Shown one piece after another: positions 27,491 to 39,400 of a stretch of 64,000 bases of DNA. Position 1 is the first letter of the stretch, and each line of letters begins with the position of its first letter. The translations under genes were made by a program, and so were the position numbers. The stretch is from Cyclobacteriaceae bacterium (GTDB lineage Bacteria > Bacteroidota > Bacteroidia > Cytophagales > Cyclobacteriaceae). The DNA lies in contig JAGQYI010000087.1 in the NCBI GenBank assembly GCA_020436165.1, positions 32,781 through 96,780 on the forward strand. Reading direction: 5' to 3'. Below the pieces are notes generated by a model. The model was given only the letters and a program-made list of their open reading frames with translations, had not been told where the DNA came from and made no database searches.

Positions 27491-30400
27491 ATGAAAAAAC
27501 TATTTCTTTTAGGGCTGGGTATTGTCTTTTCACTACCTATAATTGCTCAAAACACCTACACCTCCAATAATGCAACTCCTGGTGCAGATTTTAACAATGC
27601 TGCGAACTGGACAGGAACAGGAACCCCTGATTTTACCAATGGCCTGGATGAGTTTATAATTCGTGATGGAGACGATTACGCAGCAAGTTCGAACCTTAGT
27701 ATTAAATCACTTACTATCGGACAGGGTGGTTCTGGTGGTGCGGTAACATTGCCGGCTGGAACTGCAACGTTAGATTTGGCGGGTAACTTAATCTTCAATG
27801 CAAGTTCTGCTCTATCAGCGAATGATAATCAGATTAATGTTGGAGGTAATTGGACTGTAAATACAGGAGCTGGTTTTAGTAGCACTGGAACTGTAGTATT
27901 TGATGCAGCTCTTGTTCAGACCATATCAACAAATGCAACTTTTAACAATCTAACATTTAGCGGGGGTGGAGTAATAACAACTGGAGGGAATGTTACTGTA
28001 AACGGAGACTGGCTTATCACCAACAATACAACATTCAGTACTGGTGATTCTCATACATTAGCTGGCAATTTAACAGTTGATGATGGATCCGTTTATAAAG
28101 CAACCGATGGAATTCTGACATTAAATGGATCGTTGGATCAAGATTTAGTAATAGGGACTAATGCCACATTTGATAGACTTTATTTTAATCCGGGAGCTGC
28201 CATTAATTATAATATTACCGGAAATATTGTAGCCAACGATCTTTCACTAGTTTACCCGAATGCAACTTTAAATGGTTCAGGTGATCATTCTTTTCAGGGA
28301 CTGAGGCAGGAAGGTACTTGTAATTTTGATGGATCAATAACTTTTACCGGTGGAAGCGTTTACGATGGAAATGATAATACATTTACTCTTGGCACAGCTG
28401 ATATAATTATAAGTGGTAATGTTGGTTTCTCGGATGGAGATGATGATATTACAATTGGTGGTAATTTAACTGTGGATGGAAACTATCTTGTTTTGCATGA
28501 AGGCTCTGTTACAGGTTCAGGAGGAGCTTTTCAAATTAATAGTGGTAATATTCTTTACTTACGAGGTGCTGATATTTTTCCAACAGGATTTGCCTCTGTA
28601 GTTTTTGAAGATAATACAGCCATGGCAAATTATGACCTCCGGGCTGATCAAACAATCAGGGGTAATATATCATACGGACGATTAGCATTGGGAGCAGCAA
28701 GTGGTACGGATACAGGATCATACATAAAAACAGTAGATGGACCTTTGGACATCAATGGATATCTTGATCTGAATAATGGAATTACCTTAAATCTATTGAC
28801 TTACAATCATACACTTGAAGGAAATTTATATAACGAGACTAACTCATCAATAAACCAGGCAAGTGGAACTTTTACATTTGACGCCCCCGATGCTAACCAA
28901 ACTATGTATGATAAGGGATCGGGAACCTATACATTCTCTACACTTTCTTTTACCAATACTGCTCCTACAGCAGTTAGAACAAAAAATATTGATGCAACAA
29001 ATATTAGTGTATCTAATTTTTCCCTAACTAATACCGGAGGCAGTGCATCCAACTATCTTATTGTTGACATAGACGATAATATTATGGTTGGATTTGGTAG
29101 TTATACAGTGGGAGCTAATGTTGAATTGAGAACAAGCGGAGCCAGTGAGTTTAATTCAATGATGGCGTTCTTTTCAGAATCCATTAATTCTCAAAGCACG
29201 ATTTTGTTTGATGGTACAACCCAGAGCCTTCCAGGTATTACATATGGTAATGTTGAGATAAGAGGTAATGGTAATAAAAATGCCACAGCCAATATGACTG
29301 TTTTGGGTGATTTTTCCAGAGTTGGCGAAACTCCCGTTTTTGTGGACGGTGGTTTTTCTCATTCTGTTGCCGGAAACTGGGAAATGGGTACTGCTTATAC
29401 AAACAATATGACAGGTACTATGAATTTTAATGGTGCCAACCAAAACATTTCTGCTTCAGATTTTAACAATTTGACTTTTAGCGGTTCTGGAACTAAAACT
29501 CTTTTAGGAGATTTAAATGTGGGTCGTGATGTAACTGGTGCAGGAAATGGTAATCTTACAATAAATAGCGGTGTTACGGTTAATGCAGGGATTTACAGCA
29601 TTGACATGTTAGGAGGGCATTGGATCAATAGTGGAACTGGTGTCTTCAGTCAAAGCACCGGTGCTGTTTTTTTTAGCAGTACTCAAAATTCTCAGAACGT
29701 AACCTCTAATCCGAATAACGTTTTTGGAGATTTTTACATACAAAATGGTGCGTCTCGGTTTGTAACAGCTCAAACAGACATAATCGTTGGTCGAGATTTT
29801 GATTTAGCGCAAAATCTGGGTGATTTTAATTTGCAAGGCCACACGTTGTACGTTGGAAGAAATTTTAATAATCGGACAGGAACCTCATTAACCTATACTC
29901 TTCCGGGAGCTACCATTCATTTTAATGGGAATGTTGACCAGGATATAAGAAACTACATTGGAGGTACTTATCCTAATTTGAGCTTTTCAGGTCTTGGAGA
30001 AAAAACTTTTCTGGACAATGGAATGAATATAGATGGTAACGTTACCATAACCACCACTACACTTGATGGAGCTAATCTTGCACACACCGTTGCAGGCAAC
30101 TGGATCAATAATGGTAGCTTCCAACATACAAGATCAGTAACTTTTGATGGAGCAAATCAAAATATAAGCTCTTCCACATTCCATGACGCTATTTTTTCGG
30201 GTACTGGAACAAAAACATTGACCGGTAATATTACTCTTGATGGTGATTTACAGATTGATGATGGGGTGACACTTGATGTAAGTGCCAGCAATTACAAAAT
30301 ATCGGTTGAAGAAAACTGGACTAATACTGGTACCGGTATTTTTAATCCACGAAGCGGTACCGTTGAGTTAACAGGAGGTTACACGCAATTGTATACAGGA

Positions 30401-33400
30401 GCTTCAGGTTTTCCTTCAGCAGGAAAACAGTTCTTTAACATATTAGTAAATACCAGTACCAGCAGAACAGATTTATATGGTGACCTTATTGTTGAAGGAA
30501 ATCTTACAATTAATCCTTCAGCGTATTTGCGGGTAGGCGTTTACGACATGTTTGTAGCAGGTGATTTTACTAATTCAGGCACATTCGACTTTAATAATAA
30601 TTCCGGTTCTTTAACTTTTAATGGAGCATCCGGGACTCATACAATAGATCCGGGTGGGGCAGGTTTTAGGAATACTTTTATTGATGCATCCGGTGCAATA
30701 TATCAGCTTCAAAGTGAGCTTTCATTTATTGCCGGGACAAATAATACACCTGTATTGACCGTTGCTAACGGAACATTGGATTTGAATGGTAACGAGGTGC
30801 TCTTTCCTACCAACTATACACTCTTTTTGGACATAACAGGAGGAGTGCTTGAAGTTGATGAAGGGGCTTCATTACGACTTGGAAGAGACTCAAGAATTAC
30901 AAATTCAGGGGGTGTATTTAAAATTGTTGGTACTGCCAGCAATCCTGCAGTTGTTAATTCCCTTGATCCTGATGTAGGAGATTATTTTGCCTACACACAA
31001 ACAGGAGGTTCAATTCAGGCACAGTATTATTCCATTAGCAATACAACAAGTAATGGATTCGATATTCAGGGAGGAAGTATTGATGCGGTGAACAATTTCT
31101 CAAATGGTGTTTTCAGTAATGGAGCAGGCACAGCCTTTATTACATTAGATTTAGCCTTCTCAGGAACTATTTCAGATGTGATCTTTAACTCGGGACCTAC
31201 ATATAATGTTTCAGCGCCCACAGATTTTGGTGGGGCTTTAGTTGCTGATTTCCAGGATGCATTGGGTGCACTAGCTGGTGAAGCAAATGACAATGATGCC
31301 TTTGATCAAATATCATGGAGTTATAGTGGAACCGGTATTTATTGGGATGGAGGCGGAGATGGTGTTAGCTGGAATGATGGTACCAACTGGTCAACAGATG
31401 CTGTTCCTACCAGTACAGATGTTGTTTTTCTTGACCATACAAATGTTGGTGGGGCTTATACAGTTGATATTCTATCAGTGGATGCGGTGAGTTTAAAACT
31501 AATACTTGATGCTGGTGGCTCTGATGATATAACATTGACAGTAAAAAATGGAAGAATTCTGGATGTTGGTGAACTTTTGACGATAATAGATGGAACCTTA
31601 ACTCAGGAAAACACAAGTGAAATTAAACTAGCTGGAGACTTTTCTAATTCTGGAACTTATGTTTCAGGAAATAATACATTTACTCTGGATGGCTCTTCAG
31701 GAATTTACAATTTTAACCCAAATTCAGATCCTTTTTATAACCTAGTTATTGATGCGAGTGGGGCACAATACAACCTTAATAATAACATTACAATTAATAA
31801 TGATATACTAATCTCCAATGGTTCTTTCAATGTAATAGGAAATAAGCGAATTACAATTTTGGGAGATTGGGCTACAAATGGAGGGTCATTTGATCCCGGA
31901 ACAGGAGAAGTTCGTTTCTCAGGAACATCTGGAACACAAACTATTTATGGTGGGCTTTTCTATGATTTGAATTTAAGGGATGCTGCTTCTAAACAACTGA
32001 CTTCCAATGCCACAGTTTTAGATGATATAACCTTTGATAGTGGATTTACCAGCACACTGGATGGACAAAATTTTGTCTTGAAAGTAGGAGATGATTGGGT
32101 TAATAATCGTGATGCTACCGCATTCAGTCAATCAGGAAGTGGTGCTGTAATTTTTGATGGTGGAGGACAATTAATAACAGGTTCGGCTTCAACAACTTTC
32201 AATACAGTGTTTTTTTCCGGAACTGGTACAAAAGAAATTCAAACTTCAGCATTAGTAAATGGTGACATGAATATTTTGAGTGGGATAGGTAGAGTAGAAA
32301 TTAACCCAGGTGTAACTGTTACCGGAACTGGAACTGGAACACTTAATCAGACGGGTGGCCAGTTAAGGCTGGAAGATACCAATAACTTCCCATCTGGATT
32401 TGGAACAATTAATCTTTCTGCAGGAGAGGTGTTCTACTATGCAGATATTGATCAAAGCATATACGTGACTACTTATTTCGATTTGCGTATTGGTCGCCCA
32501 ACGGGCGGCTTTAGTCCTACCAAAACGCTGCTAGGGGATATTACTGTAAATGATGATATAATTTATAATGATACCGAAGTTATTCTAGCCGCTGATAATT
32601 TTACTATTGATCTTGAGGATGCTATATCGTTACCAACAGGTGGAACACAAATAGATTGGGGAACCCCTGGTGGAACAGGAACCTTAAATCATTTTGGTAA
32701 CTACTGGGCTGTGGATCCTGATATTACCGGGTTTAATAATTTGGTATTGGCAGGGAGTGGAAATAAAATCATGCAGGCTAATCTAGCCATTACTGGTGAT
32801 GTTACTATAAACGATGGTGTAAACCTATATATGAATGGTAGTTCAATGTCAGGTTTGGGTACTGAGACTTTTACGATGCTTGGTTCAAGCAGGGTTATTA
32901 CAGGGGACATCCTTGATCCTCTCCCAGCTTTTCCTGATGCATTCGGAACTTATGATTTGTCTACTTCCAGTAGAGTGACTTTAGATGGTAATGGGGATCA
33001 AATTATTTATTCAACCCCTGTATATGGTCGACTTGATATCTATTCAGATAACAACGCAACTTTAGACGGCAATATAGACGTTGATGGAGATTTCTATATG
33101 AATGATAATGCAACCTTAATTGATGGTGGATTTAATATGAATTTGGCTGGTGATATAATTGATATTAGAGATTATTCACCCACATTAGGAACTACAATTA
33201 GATTAAATGGAGGAGATCAAATATTAAGAAATGGAGATGCAACAACAATTGATTATCTTGATTTCGCTAATCTTATTTTAGGTGGTTCTGGAACAAAAAC
33301 TTTAACAGATGGACAGGATTACTATCGTATAGCTGGAGACTTTACCGTTGGAAGTGGAACTACAGTTGATTTAAGTAGGGATTTCGAGTTTTCTGGTTCA

Positions 33401-36400
33401 AATTTTACGAATAACGGAACCTTAAATCATACTGCCAATACATTAAATTTCAATGGTACCGGACCTCAGATAATCAATCCAGGAGCTAACCATTCATTTC
33501 AAACTACTCGATTTGAGAACGCTGGTACCAAGACAATAACTGGCAATGGATTAAATATTGATGGTGGACAGTTGGAGTTTTTTAGTAATGCAACGGTAAA
33601 TTTCAGAACACTTACTCATCATTTAGCTATTACAAGTGTTAATGATGATAATACAGAAACACTCATAACATCAAGCGCTAATGTTGTTTACGATAGATTA
33701 GGTGGCCAAACAATCATAAAAAATAGAGTTTGGAATAACATTACTTTTTCCGGTTCAGGAACTAAATATGTAATTGGACAGCTTACAGGCAACGACATAA
33801 CCATTGATAATGGTGTTACCTTGAGTATGTCAAATGATAATGGGGCAACAGTCGGTGGTTTTGTTGTTAGAGGTAACTGGGATAATTCTGGTATTTTTAC
33901 TGATTATACCTCAACTGTAGCATTCGAGAGTCCTGACGGAAATGCCAAGGCAATTTTCAATAATACGTCACAATTCTACAATGTTACCTTTAATCAATCG
34001 CAAACAAGTTCCAGGATATACACACTATTATCCGATCAAACCTTTCAGGAAGATTTAACAATTGGAAGTGGCGCAACTCTTGATTTAAACGGTTTTGATC
34101 TTACGCTCGGAAATAATGATACCGGGAATCCGGACGCTGAGTACCATCTTATTAGTTCTGGTGCTACTTTAACTATAGGCCCCGGATCAACGCTTTATTT
34201 TGATGCAACCGATAATGGCAGTGATGATACATCAGATACCGATCCTACTCTAGATGTTTATGGTACATTAAATATTGTAGGAAGTAGTGGTAGTTTAGCT
34301 AGGATCGATAGATCAGCCGGTAATTATCGAATTGACGTAAATATTCTTAGTGGAGGGACCGTTAATGCACGTTATTATGAGATATCTACAGTTGCTGACG
34401 ATGGATTTGATATTCAGTCAGGAGCTACGGTTGCTGCCAGTGGGGCTAGTAATAACTTTTCAGACGGTACCTGGTCGGGCATTAGTACTTCCGGTAGTGG
34501 AAACTATGTTTATTTGAATTTTGAGGCAGATGCAACTGGTCTTAGTGATATAAGCAATGTTACTTTTAATCATTCTGGGGCACCAGTGCAAGGTGTGCAT
34601 TTTAATGTTCGAAGGTCTGCTGGAGCTACAGGTGCAATTACTTTTGCAGGAACAGTCAACGGACTTTTGGCAGGGGAGTACTATGAAGACGATAGTGGGG
34701 CGGGTGTAACAACTCCAGGACTTATTATCTGGCCTCCTCTCACGCAAACAACATGGACAGGAGCAGTTAGTTCTGATTGGTCGGTAGCTGGAAACTGGAC
34801 AGGAGGTGTGCCTTCGAACAGTATAGAAGCAATTATTGGCTTACAGGCTAATAATCCAATAATTGATGCAACATCTGGTGATGGGCAGGCCAAAGCTGTT
34901 ACAATTACCGATGGAATATTGACGATAGACTCTGGAAACGATCTGGTTTGTATCGGTGATATCATAATTGGACAAGGTACATCTAGTGGTGTTCTGGCCG
35001 TTGGAGACCCTACATCCGATATTTTTGTAGGTGGAGGTTTAACAATTGGCAATAATGCAGTTTATATACCCGGAGATGGTACTATTACCTTCAATGCATC
35101 TGGCGGAGTTGTTACAATTCTTCCTAATAGTGCTACCATGTATGGTCTCTCTTTTACAGGTGCAGCAACGTATCTGATATCAGGTTCTTCTATTGATATA
35201 AATGGACCCGTTACAATTACCAATGGTATCGTAGAGTTTAGTTCTAATAATTACAATGCTTATTTGGCTAATGATTTATTGAACAATGGAGGTAGTTTTA
35301 ATAATCTTATTTCAGGAACAGTAGCTTTAGATGGTACGAATCAGACTATAAAGGATGTTACTTTCGATAATCTGACAATTGGTGGTACTCTTACAAAAAC
35401 ATGTCAAGGAACAATTACAGTAGATGGTGATCTATTGGTTAATTCTACAATAGACGCAGGTTCGTCTACTTTATTACTGAATGGAGATGTTACTATATCT
35501 GCCAGCGGAACTTTTGATGATGGAAACGGTATTCACACATTTGATGGACAATACTGGACAGGAACCGGAGCCTATTCTGGTAATGGAACTATTGTTTTTA
35601 ACAGAACAGGAGATCAGTATATAAATGCCAGTAAGTTTAATAATTTGGATATAGGTGGAACAAATACTAAATATTTGTATGGAGACACAGATATATCTGG
35701 AGATTTAACCCTTCGTTCTTCAATCGCTTCCATAAGATTGGGCACATCTTTATTTGATAATACTTCTGGTACAGGTACTTTCACTACGGAGGCTGGAGTT
35801 AGTGTTTATGTTCTAGGTTCAAATAACTACCCTTCAGGTTTTGGAACATATGCTCCTGATTCTACTAGTTTAGCAAGGTATGAAGGCACTATCGACCAAA
35901 CTATAAGAGGAGTACAATACGGTAGACTTTATTTGTTAAACTCAACTACAAAAACTCTTGGGGGTAATATAGATGTAAATGGAGATTTAGATTTTAATAC
36001 ATCCACTCTTGATGTAAGTTCCAATAACTATGAAATCAGGTTGGCTGGCGAATGGGACAACAATGATGGAGGAAGCTTTATTGCCAGAAATGGTCAGGTT
36101 ATTTTAGATGGTTCTGTTGCCGGTTACCAGAATATCCGAGCTGACATTACAGGCACTAAAGACTTTTATGATTTGCGAATAGATAAATCCGCAGGGGCGG
36201 CAAGATATTTAGCGAATGGTGTGGATGTAACTATTCAGAATGATTTAATCGTTCAAAATGGAGATTTTTCAAACTATTACAGCAATCGTAATTTAAAAGT
36301 TGGCAATAACATTAATTGTATCGGAGGAGTTATAGAAACGGCTGGCATTTACGAAATGACTAAGTCATCTGGTACAGGTTTTCTTACTTCTAACGGTTCT

Positions 36401-39400
36401 GTTTTCAGAGATTTAAAGATTAATGTTGGTGGAACAATCATTCTTCAGGATAATCTTGTTGTAAGTAATTTGTTTGATGTAACAGCAGGAACATTCAATG
36501 CGAATGGGAAAGCTGTTGAACTTGGCGATTACCTTGACGTAATTAATATAGCAGGCACTTATGTGGCAGGAGCAGGTGGAAGCCTAAAGCTTGGGCCTTC
36601 AAGTTCATTAACTGTAACATCAACAGGTACTATTGAATTGGTCGGAACTTCAGGTTCACCAGTAACAGTTACTCGCAGGACAAATAACACGTATAATTTT
36701 AGCGTACAAGGAACCATAAAGGCTCGCTATTATCTTTTTGAGTATATGGGGGCCAATGGTATAAAGGTAGAAAACGGTGCTACAATTGACGCTACTAATA
36801 ATTTTAGCGATGGAACATTTACGAACGGTTATTCAGGAGGAACACTCTTAAATATTGAGAATAATCAAGACCTAACAGGAAACCCGGGAAGAATCGAAAA
36901 TGTTGTATTTCCTGCTAATCCTGGCGGTGGAGCATCAAATGTATCTAAACTAATTGCAGGCTCCGGAACAGTAGAATTTTATGATGCTGTTGGCTCTTTT
37001 GCCGGTTCAAGTTTTGAGAACGATCCAGGTGATTTAATCATTTGGACAGGAACGGAAACATTAACATGGACAGCTGGTGCCGGCACCAGTGATTGGTTCA
37101 CAGCTGGAAACTGGGAATCAAGTTTAGGAGGTAACAAGGTGCCAACTCCTACAGATCTTGTTATAATAGACAACACTCCTGTTATTCAACCGATCATTAC
37201 GGCAGATGGTACGGCAGTTACTCGGGCAGAGGCAAAAACATTAACCATTGACTTTGGATCCGTGTTGACCATAAACACTTCAACGGATGATGCATTTGCT
37301 GATTTAGAGGTTTCAGGAGATATTGCTATCGATGGAATACTCATTGCAAATGGTGCAGCCGATCGTTTACAAATAAATGGTGGATGGACACGGGGTTCCA
37401 GCGGTTCTTTCACTCCTTCTACTTGTAAAGTTGATTTTGGTGATTCTGGTGGAATTGATGTAATCAATAATGGTGCTTCTCCATTTTACAAGTTAACAAT
37501 TGAATCTGGTAGTTTCCAATTAGGTAGTAATACGTTCGTTAATAATGATGTGAATATAAGTTCCGGAGCAACTCTAGATTTAGGTGCAAGCAATTACACG
37601 TTGTATGTTTCGGGTAGTTTTGCTAATTCAGGAACATTTACTTCCCAGCAAGGGCTTCTATCAATGACATCTTCCGTTTCCGGGGCAAAGACAATTTCTA
37701 CCGGAGGTTCTCCTTTGTATAACTTATCAATTAATTCAACAACTCTTGCTAGTTATAGTTTACTTGGTAATCTATCGGTTAAGAATGGGTTTTTCATCTA
37801 TCGAAGCTCATTGGATCTAAATGGACATACATTTAACATGGGAGATGGTAGTGGATCTGATATTTTATTAATAAATGGTTCAAACGCAATTCTGACTATC
37901 GGAGCCAATAGTACTTTGTCAATGGGAAATAATTCTACAATTCAGCTACAATCCGGTAAACTGCAAGTGGTTGGAACAGATGATGCAAATAAAGCTACTG
38001 TAAAAAGCCAAAGTGGCAAATATGGATTTGTTGTAGCCGGTGGTCAATTAGATGCACGTTATTACACCATTAGTAATTTGAATGCTACTGGGCTTTATAT
38101 TAAAAATGGTGCAACCCTGGATGCAACAAATAATTTGTCAAATGGAAGCTTCTCTAACGGAACCGCTGGTGGAAGATACTTACTATTGGAAAATAATTTG
38201 GCAAGTGATATTACCATTAACAGTGTTGCCTTTAATTCCGGACCTGCAGTAAATGCCAAGCGACTTACCGGTACTAACAATTACATTTTTAATGATGCAA
38301 CAGGAGTTTTGGCAGGTTCTGGTTTTGAAGAGGATAATCCAGCAAATGGAGATTCAGATGGACGTATTCGCTGGGTATATACTTCTCTTAATACCTGGGA
38401 CGGAAGCACTAGTGCTGATTGGAACGATCCAACCAACTGGAGCTTAAATGCTGTTCCATTGGCTACGAATGATGTATTAATTCCTTCTGGAATGCCTAAT
38501 GATCCGATACTTAATTCTTTGCCGGTTGCAAATGCGAAGGATTTAACAATTCAATCGGGGGCAACATTAGAATTTGATGGCACTCCTGCTACTACATCGC
38601 TTTCGTTAACCGGTTCTTTTTCAAATGCAGGATCATTTACTCACACAAGTGGATTATTGTACGTAGATGGTAATTGGACGAATACCGGTACATATTCAGC
38701 CGTTTCCAGTGCTACTACACGAGTAACCTTAACTGCACCAACAGGTACATTTACTATTGAAACAGGAGGTGATGCTTTTTGCTCATTATACATTGATAGT
38801 GATAATGGAGGTGATGGTGATGCTGTTTTTCAAACGGTAGATGCCATAACCGCCAATTGTGATTTGTCTGTTACTGATGGAACATTGCAAGTAACCGATC
38901 CAACACATACTGTTACCTTAAATAATACATCCGGATCACATATATTCGATATTTCTTCAGATGGTAATTATGTTCACGGAGATGGTACAGTTATTTTAGC
39001 AGACAATGGAACAGGTATTTCACTCTCGTTAAATTCCTCTCTATACAACTTAACCACTTCGGGTAGTAATGTTACAATTTCAAGTGATGTTGATATTGAG
39101 AATGACCTTATTTTAGGAGCTAATACTTCTGCTTCTACTCATACGATTTCACTTATTGGAGATTTTACTAATACGGGTGTCTTTAGCTCGAATACTAGCA
39201 CAATTGCTTTCATTGGGGCTGCCACTCAGACGATTTCATCTGCTGGTGGTGTGAGTTTTTATAATTTAATAATCAATAACACCTCTTCCACCGTTCCACA
39301 GATTTTATTGAACAATCAAACTACCATTACCGGAACGCTGACATTAACTGATGGGGTTATTTCAAGTTCTGTGACCAATTATTTACATCTTTCAGGCGGT

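Noticed and set aside
34681..35052. 123-codon minus-strand frame, and several similar ones within 28-39 kb
   Set aside because: Shadows of the repetitive low-stop composition of the giant gene. They are Pro/Ser-rich and have no start context.
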